Source: an uncultured Collinsella sp. (GTDB lineage: Bacteria; Actinomycetota; Coriobacteriia; Coriobacteriales; Coriobacteriaceae). Taken from it: DNA of 64,000 bases. The DNA is taken from the NCBI GenBank assembly GCA_900549745.1, contig URPJ01000007.1, positions 1-64,000 of the forward strand, given 5' to 3'. Shown here one piece after another: positions 1-7,864 of this stretch; positions within the stretch are counted from its first letter, which is position 1, and the number at the start of each line of letters is the position of its first letter. The position numbers and the translations under genes were made by a program. Below the pieces are notes generated by a model that did no database searches, was not told where the DNA came from, and worked only from the letters and a program-made list of their open reading frames with translations.

Positions 1-291
1 GTGGGCCTTCTGTAGTGGTGTGTACCCCCGACTGTTCGACGGATGTCGTACGATTGAATGTTTTTCGAACTTTTTTAAGATGGGTGCGGCAGGATCGAGC
101 AGATTGTTCGCGCGAGAGGCTCCCCGCCGCCGCGCCCGGTCTCGGGTTCGATGCATCGACATCCGTCTCAGGTGGTGTCTCCGCTGCGCGACATTGCAGG
201 GGGCAAAGCCGAGATGCCATGGGGCGCGCCGAGGCTTTGCCCGCGGGGCGAAGATTCTAGGGGTCCGACGTGGCCTGGAGGGGAGACGGAC

Positions 292-778
292 ATGCAAGCG
301 CTTATGACTGAGGAGCTGGCCGAGTGCCTGCCGCCGCTGTACGCGACCGAGGGAGGGGCACTCGCCCTCGACCTCACAAACCCGGAAGGCGAGGACCACC
401 TTGACCTCTGGTGCTCGCTTACCATCAACCTTTCGGGTGACCCCTTCGCCTCCACGTGGCGCATTCACACTTGTGCCCGGCATCATGGACATGGGCGTCG
501 CCAAGTCGGCCGACGGGGCGCAAGCCCCTGTTGACTCAACGTTCGACGAGATAAACCGCATGTTCTCAAAGCTCGGCTTTATCGATTACAATTCACGCCT
601 CGCGCAAGGGCCGTTCTACTCCCCAAACCTAATCTGCCTGTCGCACGCATCGAGGCGACGGGGCGGCGCCTTCTCGCGTGAGTCAATTCCTGTTTTACTG
701 GTGCGGATCCCAACATGCCCTTATGCATGGTGCCCTGCCGCTTTCGAAACTTCAAAACCATTCGATTTTCGAAACTGA
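292..778 (+). pseudogene. Degraded hypothetical gene
   Basis: A good ribosome binding site (GGAGGGGA) precedes an ATG at 292 that opens a frame reading MQALMTEELAECLPPLYATE and ending in low-quality sequence at 534. Protein-like sequence (for example STFDEINRMFSKLGF) continues in another frame from about 470 to 690. This pattern suggests one reading frame broken by an indel near 450-470. I do not recognise a family. It lies beside the DUF4143 remnant, so the left end of the window looks like a decaying accessory patch. The alternative is two unrelated chance frames; confidence is low. Confidence 0.3.
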
Positions 779-886
779 GTGGGAATAAGTTATCGGTACG
801 CTTTTTTATAAAATGTAAAAAAGCACCCCCATAACTGATGAAATGGACGCTGAGAAAAAAGGGGCGCATCTTGCGTATATACCGAC

Positions 887-1177
887 GTGAAGATCTACCT
901 CTATCTTGCATCGCGCGGGTATGAGCTTTCTGTGGGCCGTATTGGGAAGCTCGAGTGTGACTTCATCGCTCGTAGGCGCAATGCTTACGCCTACATCCAG
1001 GTCTCTATGTCGATTGCCGACAGAGGCGTCGAGGAGCGCGAGTACAGGCCGTTCGGCCACATCAGGGATGGTTATCCGCGCTACTTGTTCACGCTTGATC
1101 CTCTATTGCAGGAGAGGGATGGCATCAGGCACCTTAACATGGCGTCGTTTATGCAAGATGGCGGTGATCTTATTTGA
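887..1177 (+). pseudogene. C-terminal remnant of a DUF4143-type ATP-binding protein
   Basis: The 96-residue frame reads RGYELSVGRIGKLECDFIAR, then YIQVSMSIADRGVEEREYRP and HIRDGYPRYLFTLD. This is the pattern of the C-terminal nuclease-like DUF4143 half of the AAA-type ATPases common in gut bacteria (GKIG-x-E-x-DFIA, YIQV, ERE...L..I.D.YPKYV). Family members run to roughly 400 residues with an N-terminal P-loop. Nothing upstream encodes that half: the same frame has a stop at 851, and no other frame shows Walker motifs. The visible start is a GTG without a convincing ribosome binding site, so I treat this as a 5'-truncated relic rather than a small gene. Confidence 0.6.
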
Positions 1178-1280
1178 GCGGCGGCCAGATTCCTTTGCTC
1201 CCTAGTGCGCAAACAGCGCGGGTATCAAATGAGGACCATTGCCTCACGTAGAATCGATAGATTGAAAACTTGTTTTGATG

Positions 1281-1309
1281 TTGACAGGCTTTTGGCCAGT
1301 GGCTCCTAT
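1281..1309 (+). promoter_or_regulatory. Candidate promoter of the flavodoxin-like gene
   Basis: A perfect -35 hexamer TTGACA (1281-1286) is followed after 17 bases by TCCTAT (1304-1309); TATTGT at 1307 is an alternative -10. A small hairpin ATGCCGC/GCGGCAT (1377-1396) lies just upstream of the ribosome binding site of the next gene. Confidence 0.35.
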
Positions 1310-1413
1310 TGTCGAGTGGGAGTAGCTGAAACGAGGCGATTGAATAACTCCATACGTTTTGGTTAAAACAAAAAATATGCCGCGCGCCTGCGGCATGAGG
1401 GAGGGAGATTTCT

Positions 1414-1944
1414 ATGAATATCGTTGTATTGAGTGGTAGCCCGCGTAAGGGCGCCAATACCGACACCATGGTCGAGGCGTTTGCCGAGACCGCGCGCGAG
1501 GCCGGCCATACGGTCGAGGTCATCCGCGTTGCCGGCAAGAAAATCGCTGGTTGCCTGGGGTGTCAGTATTGCTTCGCCCACGAGGGCACTTGCGTGCAGA
1601 AGGATGACATGGCCAACGTGATTGAGTCGCTGAAAGACGCAGATATGGTCGTCTTCGCCTCGCCTATCTACTGGTTCGATATCACCGCGCAGGAGAAGGC
1701 CGCCATCGACCGCCTGTACGCCTTCGGTGCTACGGGCTTCCCGTTCACCAAGACGGCCCTTTTGCTCGATAGCCACAGCGAGGGCGTCTATGGTGCGGCG
1801 ATCGCTATGTACAAGTCGACCTGCGCGTACTGCAAGTGGGAGGACCTGGGCATTGTCACCATCAGCGGTATGACCGAGCGCGACAGCATGGCATCCTCGC
1901 CCAAGTTGGAAGAGGTTCGAGAGCTCGCTCGCAAGCTCGCCTAA
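1414..1944 (+). CDS. Flavodoxin-like NAD(P)H-dependent FMN reductase
   Basis: This 176-residue protein belongs to the NADPH-dependent FMN reductase / iron-sulfur flavoprotein group. It starts with the FMN phosphate-binding loop (VVLSGSPRKGANTDT, residues 4-18). Next comes a cysteine cluster (CLGCQYC, with a further Cys after AHEGT), the arrangement seen in iron-sulfur flavoproteins and related thiol-dependent reductases. The segment FASPIYWFDITAQEKAAIDR is the usual flavin-contact region. It is cytoplasmic and probably reduces quinones, disulfides or an unknown electron acceptor. The start is set by GAGGGAGGGAG seven or so bases upstream of the ATG. It is a single gene bounded by a long inverted repeat downstream. 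Family is clear; substrate is unknown. Confidence 0.85.
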   Translation: MNIVVLSGSPRKGANTDTMVEAFAETAREAGHTVEVIRVAGKKIAGCLGCQYCFAHEGTCVQKDDMANVIESLKDADMVVFASPIYWFDITAQEKAAIDRLYAFGATGFPFTKTALLLDSHSEGVYGAAIAMYKSTCAYCKWEDLGIVTISGMTERDSMASSPKLEEVRELARKLA

Positions 1945-1954
1945 GAACAAGAAG

Positions 1955-2026
1955 AACGCATGGCAATCGGTGTTGGTGGAAAATGCTTGCTATCCTTACC
2001 AAGAGGAATGCTGATTGCCATGCGTT
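1955..2026. repeat. Inverted repeat with 14-bp perfect arms
   Basis: AACGCATGGCAATC (1955-1968) is exactly inverted as GATTGCCATGCGTT (2013-2026). A second shorter pairing (TTGGT/ACCAA) lies inside the loop. The element fills the gap between the convergent flavodoxin-like gene and the truncated ATPase. It has no strong T-run, so it could be a terminator without a tail, a structured RNA, or a dispersed palindromic element. Confidence 0.6.
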
Positions 2027-2053
2027 GATGCTTCCGCGGACAATTCCGGCGTG

Positions 2054-2977
2054 CTAAAACGCCTTCTCGTTCAAGAATTCCCTGAACGCGGGAATGTCAA
2101 AGCCAACGAGACCACGCCCGCGCTCTCCAATGACGCCGTCCTCCAGGAGGCGGCGTTTGTATTGGCTTGCGTAGTTGCTGGCGACGCCCATGCGTTTGGC
2201 TATCTCCGAGACCCTGCTGGGGCCAGAATCGGGCAGCATCGCGAGCAAAAACTCAATGTCTTTATCGGAAAGCTCCCGATAGGTCGTTTCGAGAATTCGA
2301 TCGCGCAGCTCCATGCGGGCAAGCAGAGAACCCTGCTGTACATCAGGTGCACTGATTTTGGGCGAGTTCTCCGAAACATCCCATGTGCGATATCCGACGA
2401 GCTGCATCATATAGGGAAATCCGTCGACGGCCTTCACGGCATCCTCGAGCGCTTCTGGCGTGATTGAGCGGCCTCCGGCCTCAACGGTTTTGCGGAATGC
2501 GTTTGCAATTTCAACGTCAGTAATTCGTCCCAACTGATGATATTGGGAACGCCTGAGGAACGAGACGGAATCGTTACGCAGCAACGCCGATACCTTGTAG
2601 GGCAGTCCTGCCATGAGTAGGGCAACTTTTTTACCTTCGCGTACAAAGTGCTGGTAAACAGAGGCAAATCGAAGCATTTCTTCGAGATCGACGGTGACTT
2701 CATCGATGGTGATGAGAAGTCCGATGTCATGTTTTTCGAGTTGCTTAAAGATGCCATTCATGCGCGTGCGCCAGTTGCCCTGAGCCTCTTGAGCATATGT
2801 CCAATCGATGCCCACTGGGTCAATTTGAACACCGTTTATGCGCGCGTGAGGCTGTGAGAGGTAGCTATCTGCGGCTTCTTTGGTTCGCTCGATAATATCT
2901 TCGAGCATGCCTGGCATGGCGGAGACATTTGCTGCGATCCATGGTAGCTCCTTTGCAAGTTTTGCTAATTTTTGCAA
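2054..2977 (-). pseudogene. AAA ATPase / winged-helix protein lacking its Walker A region
   Basis: The frame matches the two other ATPases of this window (58,249 plus strand; 61,914-63,013 minus) from PWIAANVSAMPGML to the end. It keeps Walker B (LLITIDEV), the LLMAGLP and FLRRSQYHQLG sensor segments and a C-terminal winged helix (IAKRMGVASNYASQYKRRLL, then GVIGERGRGLVGF). The N-terminal 60-70 residues carrying the P-loop are missing. Codons upstream of PWIAAN are simply the AT-rich repeat array read as QKLAKLAK, so initiation would have to be at a TTG inside the repeats or at a later Met. An ATG right behind AAGGAG is out of frame, consistent with a deletion that joined the old leader to the middle of the gene. 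Likely non-functional as an ATPase, though the DNA-binding domain is intact. Confidence 0.7.
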
Positions 2978-3006
2978 CTTTTGCTAACTTTTGCAAGTTT
3001 TGCTAA
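2953..3006 (-). promoter_or_regulatory. Phased repeat array upstream of the truncated ATPase
   Basis: On the plus strand TTGCAA and TGCTAA alternate, starting at 2953, 2963, 2972, 2982, 2991 and 3001, so spacing is 10, 9, 10, 9, 10 bases. Equivalently, a 19-bp unit is repeated three times. All sites therefore fall on about the same face of the helix, as expected for a multimeric DNA-binding protein. Comparable but differently sequenced arrays precede the other two ATPases of this window. Confidence 0.65.
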
Positions 3007-3043
3007 CGCCTGACCAATGGGCATCGAAGCAGTGACGCTGACA

Positions 3044-3092
3044 TTTTTTACGCAGAAAAATAAGCAGAAATCAATTTATCTGCGTTAAAAAA
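3044..3092. repeat. Inverted repeat TTTTTTACGCAG / CTGCGTTAAAAAA
   Basis: Arms at 3044-3055 and 3080-3092 are inverted with one extra base in the right arm. The intervening 24 bases are AT-rich. It lies between the phased array and the parC terminator. A-rich and T-rich ends would make it a possible bidirectional terminator or an operator; neither can be decided from sequence. Confidence 0.45.
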
Positions 3093-3103
3093 TAGTTGAG
3101 AAG

Positions 3104-3152
3104 AAAAACGACGAGTCCCGGGCGCAATGCCGTTGCGTTCCGGGCCTCGTCG
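3104..3152 (-). terminator. Rho-independent terminator of parC
   Basis: CGACGAG (3109-3115) pairs with CTCGTCG (3146-3152), with additional inner pairing CCCGG/CCGGG and CGCAA/TTGCG. In the minus direction the stem is followed by TTTTTC (plus 3104-3108 is AAAAA). It lies 37 bases past the parC stop codon. Confidence 0.85.
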
Positions 3153-3189
3153 CTTTGCGAAGTATCTAACGATCTCGTTGCCGTGGTAC

Positions 3190-5430
3190 CTAGTCAAACA
3201 AGCTCGGCATGTCGTTTTCCTTCATGAGGGCACCGGCAGAGGGAAGGCTCTGCGCGGTGAACTTTTCGGCCGAGACGCCGGCGCCAAGAATCTCCTCGGT
3301 CGTGCCGACCGTGGTGACCGAGCGGCCCTTCTTGGCCGTAAGGGCCTGGACGCCCTGCGTGTTGGTGGTCGTCTTGGTCTTGAGCAACGACGTGTTGAAG
3401 TTCATCAGGCGGTAGTCGCTCGAGACCAGCGCGATGTCGCGATCTTCCTTGAGCACCTGGGCATACAGCAGCTTGCTGCCACCGTAGATAGCGTTCTTGA
3501 GACGTTTGCGGTTGGTCTTGGTAACGTATCCAGAAAGCGCGACGCGCACCACGCGGCCGTTCTCAAAGACAAACAGCACGTCGGCCTTGTAGTCCTCGGG
3601 GTCGATGACCCAGATGACATTCTCGTCGGGTTCCATCTCAAGATCGGTCGGCAGGTACGAGCCCAGCTGGGCCGACTTGGTGTCCTCAAACGCCGCAACC
3701 TTGCACTTGTACACCTGGCTCTTGTTGGTAAACACGAGCAGCTCGTGGGTGTTGGAGGACGGGAACTCGATAAAGGGTTTGTCGCCGTCCTTGTACTTGA
3801 GCGTGGTCGCCTTCTTGAGTACGCGGTCCGTCATCTTCTTAAGGTAGCCATCGCGCGAGAGCATGATGGTAACCGGATATTCCTCGACCTCGGGCTCCAG
3901 GCTCACCTCGATAACCTCATGGGGCTCAATCCTGCCCGTGCGGCGCGGCATCACATATTTCTTGTTGACTGCGGCCAGCTCGTCGCTGATGACCTTCTTG
4001 ATGTTCTCCTCGCTGGAGAGGATTTCCTCAAGCTCGGCAATCTCGCCCTCAAGCTTGGCAATGTCCTTGGTGCGGTTGAGGATGTATTCCTCGTTGATGT
4101 TGCGGAGCTTAAGCTCGGCGACAAACTCTGCCTGGGTCTCGTCGATGTCGAAACCCTTCATAAGGTTGGGCACGACCTCGGCTTCGAGCTTGGTGCCGCG
4201 GATGATGGCGATGGCCTTGTCGATGTCGAGCAAGATCGCCTCGAGGCCGTGCAGCAGGTGCAGGCGCTCGGACTTTTTGCCCAGGTCAAAGTTAATGCGG
4301 CGGCGCGTGGACTCAATACGCCACTTGACCCACTCGTGCAGGATCTGGCGCACGCCCATAACGCGAGGGTAACCATCGACCAGCACGTTGAAGTTGCACG
4401 AGAACGAATCCTGCAGCGTGGTCGAGCGATAGAGCTTGGCCATGAGCTTGTCGGGGTCGACACCGCGCTTAAGGTCGATGGCGATGCGCAGGCCCGAGAG
4501 GTCGGTCTCGTCGCGGATGTCAGCGATTTCCTTGACCTTGCCCTCTTTGGAGAGCTTGACGATGCGCTCGATGATGACATCGGTCTTGGTGGTGTAGGGG
4601 ATCTCGTAGACCTCGATGATGCGCTCTTCGGGAATCCAGCGCCAGCGGGAGCGGATCTGAAAGCTGCCAAGGCCGGTCTCGATAATCTTTTCCATCTCCT
4701 CGCGGCGGTAGATGATCTCGCCGCCGGTCGAGAAGTCGGGCATGGGCATATACTCGAGCAGGTCGCAGTCGGGATCCTGCAGGTAGTGCATGGTGGCGGT
4801 GCAGACCTCGTTGAGGTTAAAGCCGCAGATGTCAGACGCCATGGCGACGCCGATGCCCTTGTTGGCCGAGACGAGGATGTTAGGGAACGTGGTGGGCAGC
4901 AGGCGCGGCTCCTTCATGGCGCCGTCGTAGCTGTCGACAAAGTCGACCGGGTCCTTGTCGATGTCCTTGAAGATCTCGGCGCTGATGGGGGAGAGCTTGG
5001 CCTCGGTGTAACGCGAGGCGGCGTAGCTCAGGTCGCCCGAATAGTACTTGCCAAAGTTGCCCTTCGACTCCACAAAGGGGGCGAGCAGCGCTTCGTTGCC
5101 GGTGGCTAGACGCACCATCGTCTCGTAGATCGCGGCGTCGCCGTGCGGGTTGAGCTTCATGGTCTGACCCACGATGTTGGCGCTCTTCTGGCGCTCGCCC
5201 TTGAGCAGACCCATTTTGTACATGGTGTAAAGCAGCTTACGGTGCGAGGGCTTAAAGCCGTCGATCTCGGGGAATGCACGCGAGACGTTGACGCTCATGG
5301 CGTAGGGCATGTAGTTGACCTCGAGCGTCTGCGTGATCGGCTGGTCAGTGACCTCGGAGTGCAGGCCGATGACGTTCTCGGCGTTGACCTGCTTTTTCTT
5401 TGGCTGGGTTTTCGTCTTCTTCTTTGCCAC
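3190..5430 (-). CDS. parC: DNA topoisomerase IV subunit A (GyrA/ParC family)
   Basis: This is the DNA breakage-reunion subunit of a type IIA topoisomerase, acting with the ParE subunit encoded just upstream to decatenate and relax DNA. The 746-residue protein has a lysine-rich N-terminus (MAKKKTKTQPKKK). It then has the winged-helix region (FPEIDGFKPSHRKLLYTM; HGDAAIYETMVR) and the catalytic tyrosine in YAASRYTEAKL at about residue 141. A coiled-coil segment sits near 440-490, and a beta-pinwheel C-terminal domain follows. It starts at a GTG eight bases behind AGAGGA; an upstream ATG is absent. The 44-base gap to parE suggests one operon, closed by a strong terminator. The alternative is a second GyrA, but the GyrA-box of true gyrases is not evident and the protein is shorter than typical GyrA. 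Confidence 0.85.
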   Translation of the reverse strand: MAKKKTKTQPKKKQVNAENVIGLHSEVTDQPITQTLEVNYMPYAMSVNVSRAFPEIDGFKPSHRKLLYTMYKMGLLKGERQKSANIVGQTMKLNPHGDAAIYETMVRLATGNEALLAPFVESKGNFGKYYSGDLSYAASRYTEAKLSPISAEIFKDIDKDPVDFVDSYDGAMKEPRLLPTTFPNILVSANKGIGVAMASDICGFNLNEVCTATMHYLQDPDCDLLEYMPMPDFSTGGEIIYRREEMEKIIETGLGSFQIRSRWRWIPEERIIEVYEIPYTTKTDVIIERIVKLSKEGKVKEIADIRDETDLSGLRIAIDLKRGVDPDKLMAKLYRSTTLQDSFSCNFNVLVDGYPRVMGVRQILHEWVKWRIESTRRRINFDLGKKSERLHLLHGLEAILLDIDKAIAIIRGTKLEAEVVPNLMKGFDIDETQAEFVAELKLRNINEEYILNRTKDIAKLEGEIAELEEILSSEENIKKVISDELAAVNKKYVMPRRTGRIEPHEVIEVSLEPEVEEYPVTIMLSRDGYLKKMTDRVLKKATTLKYKDGDKPFIEFPSSNTHELLVFTNKSQVYKCKVAAFEDTKSAQLGSYLPTDLEMEPDENVIWVIDPEDYKADVLFVFENGRVVRVALSGYVTKTNRKRLKNAIYGGSKLLYAQVLKEDRDIALVSSDYRLMNFNTSLLKTKTTTNTQGVQALTAKKGRSVTTVGTTEEILGAGVSAEKFTAQSLPSAGALMKENDMPSLFD

Positions 5431-5474
5431 GATTTCCTCTTGAACTTCTTATGGCCGTCGTTATCGATTTGCTG

Positions 5475-7472
5475 CTATTGCAGGTCTAGCTGGTCCAGAT
5501 ATTCCTTGCCGTGCTCGGAGATATGGCGCTTGCGGCCTGCCTCGTCGTTGCCCAGCAATAGGTTGAACATGGTCTCCATCTTGGTGACGTCCTCGGGTTC
5601 CACCTTGATCAGACGACGCGTCTCGGGGTTCATGGTGGTGAGCCACATCATGTCCGGATCGTTCTCACCAAGACCCTTGGAGCGGTTGATGGAGCACTTC
5701 TGGTCGCCGATTTCCTTAAGAATGCCGTTCTTTTCGAGCTCGGTGTAGGCAAAGTAGGTCTTCTCTTTGCAGTTGATCTCGTAGAGCGGCGACTCGGCGA
5801 TATACACGTAGCCCTCGTCGATAAGCGTGGGCACCAGGCGGTAGAGCATGGTGAGCACGAGCGTGCGGATGTGGTAACCGTCGACGTCGGCGTCCGTACA
5901 GATGATGACCTTGTTCCAGTTGAGGTTGTCCAGGTCAAAGGCGCCCAGGTTCTTGATGCGCTTGTCCTTGATCTCCACACCGCAGCCCAGCACGCGCATA
6001 AGGTCCATGATGATGTCGGACTTAAAGATGCGCGGATAGTCCTCCTTCAGGCAGTTGAGAATCTTGCCGCGGACGGGCATAACGCCCTGGAACTCGGCAT
6101 CGCGCGAGGTGCGAATGGCGCCCGCTGCCGAGTCGCCCTCTACGATATAGATCTCGCGACGGCTCTTGTCCTTGGAGCGGCAGTCGATGAATTTCTGCAC
6201 GCGGTTGGCCATATCGGTCTTCTGCTGCAGGTTGGTCTTGATGCTCTGACGCGTCTTCTCGGCGTTCTCGCGCGAGCGCTTGTTGATGAGCACCTGCTCC
6301 ATGATCTTGTTGGCGGCGTCTTTGTTCTCGATCAGGTAGGTCGAGAGGCGCTCCTTAAAGAAGGCGGTCATGGCCTGCTGGATAAAGCGGTTATTGATGG
6401 CCTTCTTGGTCTGGTTTTCGTAGGACGTCTGAGTGGAGAAGCAGTTGGTCACCAGCACCAGGCAGTCCTGGACGTCTTGCCATTTAATGCCGCTCTCGTT
6501 TTTGTTGTATTTGCCCTGTTGCTTAATGTAGGCATCGATGGCGCTGGTCAGAGCGCTGCGGGCTGCCTTTTCGGGCGAGCCGCCGTTCTCGAGCCAGGAG
6601 GAGTTGTGGTAGTACTCCTGCATCGTGAAGGTGCGCGAGAAGCACATGCACGCGGTGATCTTTACGTTGTAGTCGGGCAAGTCCTCGCGGTCGCGACCGC
6701 GACGGTCAGCCTCGATAAAGAAGGGCTCGGTGAGATAGTCGGCACCGACCTTCTCGAGCACATAGTCCTCGATGCCCTTGGGATAGCAGAAGTCCTCTTC
6801 GGAGAACTCGCCATCGTCGCCCTCGATGCGCAGGCGGAAGGTCACGTTGGCGTTGACCACGGCCTGGCGGCGCATGGTCTCGCGATACCACTCGTGGGGA
6901 ATGCTGATCGAGGTAAAGACCTCAAGATCGGGACGCCACTTGATGGTGGTGCCGGTGCGTTCCTCGTCGCTGGGCTCAATCTCGAGTGCCTTCTTTTTGG
7001 CGCCGACGACCTTGCCCTTCTTAAAGTGTAAGGAGTATTTGTTACCGTCACGCCAGACGGTGACGTCCATGTACTCGGAGGCGTACTGGGTCGCGCACGA
7101 ACCCAGGCCGTTGGTACCGAGCGAGAAGTCGTAGTCGCCGCCCTGGTTGTTGTTGTACTTGCCGCCGGCGTAGAGCTCGCAAAAGACGAGCTCCCAGTTA
7201 AAGCGCTTCTCGGAAGGGTTCCAGTCGAGCGGGCAGCCGCGGCCGTTGTCCTCTACCTGAATGGAGCCATCGCGAAAGGCGGTAAGGGTGATGAGCTTGC
7301 CGTAGCCCTGGCGCGCCTCGTCAACGGCGTTGGACAGAATCTCGAAGGCGGCATGCGCGCAGCCATCGAGTCCGTCCGAGCCGAAGATGACGGCAGGGCG
7401 CAGGCGTACGCGCTCCTCGTCCTTGAGCTGGCGGATACTGTCGTTACCATAGTTTGCGGTGTTTTTTGCCAT
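5475..7472 (-). CDS. parE: DNA topoisomerase IV subunit B (GyrB/ParE family)
   Basis: This is the ATPase subunit partnering the downstream ParC. The GHKL ATP-binding domain is visible in EILSNAVDEARQGYG (residues 44-58), EDNGRGCPLDW and the lid GGDYDFSLGTNGLGSC. The transducer domain follows, then the TOPRIM domain with IYIVEGDSAAGAI and DADVDGYHIRT, which bind the catalytic magnesium. The C-terminus has the GLGE...M motif (KGLGENDPDMMW). At 665 residues from ATG 7472 it has normal length. The frame stays open a further 33 codons upstream, but that extension has no ribosome binding site and looks like promoter region, so 7472 (AAAGGAG some 16 bases upstream) is preferred. Some uncertainty remains between ParE and a second GyrB. 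Confidence 0.85.
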   Translation of the reverse strand: MAKNTANYGNDSIRQLKDEERVRLRPAVIFGSDGLDGCAHAAFEILSNAVDEARQGYGKLITLTAFRDGSIQVEDNGRGCPLDWNPSEKRFNWELVFCELYAGGKYNNNQGGDYDFSLGTNGLGSCATQYASEYMDVTVWRDGNKYSLHFKKGKVVGAKKKALEIEPSDEERTGTTIKWRPDLEVFTSISIPHEWYRETMRRQAVVNANVTFRLRIEGDDGEFSEEDFCYPKGIEDYVLEKVGADYLTEPFFIEADRRGRDREDLPDYNVKITACMCFSRTFTMQEYYHNSSWLENGGSPEKAARSALTSAIDAYIKQQGKYNKNESGIKWQDVQDCLVLVTNCFSTQTSYENQTKKAINNRFIQQAMTAFFKERLSTYLIENKDAANKIMEQVLINKRSRENAEKTRQSIKTNLQQKTDMANRVQKFIDCRSKDKSRREIYIVEGDSAAGAIRTSRDAEFQGVMPVRGKILNCLKEDYPRIFKSDIIMDLMRVLGCGVEIKDKRIKNLGAFDLDNLNWNKVIICTDADVDGYHIRTLVLTMLYRLVPTLIDEGYVYIAESPLYEINCKEKTYFAYTELEKNGILKEIGDQKCSINRSKGLGENDPDMMWLTTMNPETRRLIKVEPEDVTKMETMFNLLLGNDEAGRKRHISEHGKEYLDQLDLQ

Positions 7473-7566
7473 ACTCGCTTTCTCGATGCTCCTTTGCTGC
7501 GTTTTAGTCATATAGATAGTCAAGGTAGCATAGCCCAGCCCACAGACGATTCCACCCAACACGAAA

Positions 7567-7597
7567 TCCATCGAACAATCGTTCGGAATTCGATGGA
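7567..7597. promoter_or_regulatory. SOS box inside an inverted repeat
   Basis: CGAACAATCGTTCG (7572-7585) matches the Gram-positive and actinobacterial LexA operator pattern CGAAC-N4-GTTCG. It is nested in a 9-bp perfect inverted repeat TCCATCGAA (7567-7575) / TTCGATGGA (7589-7597). It lies about 95 bases upstream of parE on one side and 60 bases upstream of a small plus-strand frame on the other, so it could control either. LexA binding is inferred from the motif only. Confidence 0.6.
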
Positions 7598-7657
7598 GAT
7601 TCGTTTACTTGGACAAAACCGAGTCGGCTCTGTCCGAGTAAGTTTGAAGACGGCCGA

Positions 7658-7774
7658 ATGTGTCTTGCTGCGTTTGCGGTTGGATACGCTGTCGAAGACA
7701 TGTCGTGCGGATTGTTGGCGAAAAGACGCCGTGCCAAGCTCGAGGCAGAACTCAACTCCTCTGACGACATCTAA
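7658..7774 (+). CDS. Putative small protein downstream of an SOS box
   Basis: A 38-codon frame begins MCLAAFAVGYAVEDMSCGLL and ends in the charged tail KRRRAKLEAELNSSDDI. It has a short apolar N-terminal stretch and a basic-acidic tail. Its stop codon is followed after eight bases by a textbook terminator, and the SOS box lies upstream. These flanks indicate a short plus-strand transcript opposite to parE. The ribosome binding site (GAAGACGG) is weak, and the region between box and start can fold (ACTTGGACA/TGTCCGAGT), so a non-coding RNA is a real alternative. Small SOS-induced membrane peptides that delay division are known elsewhere; assigning that role here would be speculation. Confidence 0.35.
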   Translation: MCLAAFAVGYAVEDMSCGLLAKRRRAKLEAELNSSDDI

Positions 7775-7782
7775 TGCGCAAT

Positions 7783-7818
7783 GGGCTGGCTCTGGGTATC
7801 CAGAACCAGCCCCTTTTG
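7783..7818 (+). terminator. Rho-independent terminator, plus strand
   Basis: GGGCTGG-C-TCTGG (7783 on) pairs with CCAGAACCAGCCC ending at 7813, followed by TTTT. The T-run exists only in the plus direction. It therefore ends a transcript coming from the SOS-box region and not the minus-strand surface-protein gene. Confidence 0.75.
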
Positions 7819-7864
7819 GTGTTCGATGAGCCGAGTCGGCGTCTCTCACAAAAGTAACTAGGAG

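Noticed and set aside
3127..5109. A 660-codon open frame antisense to parC
   Set aside because: It is the mirror of a highly conserved gene in GC-rich codon context. The product is low complexity and rich in Leu/Val/Asp/Gly without family motifs.
7475..7571. N-terminal extension of ParE to 7571
   Set aside because: The 33 extra residues are apolar and unrelated to ParE, there is no ribosome binding site, and the family starts at the ATG 7472.
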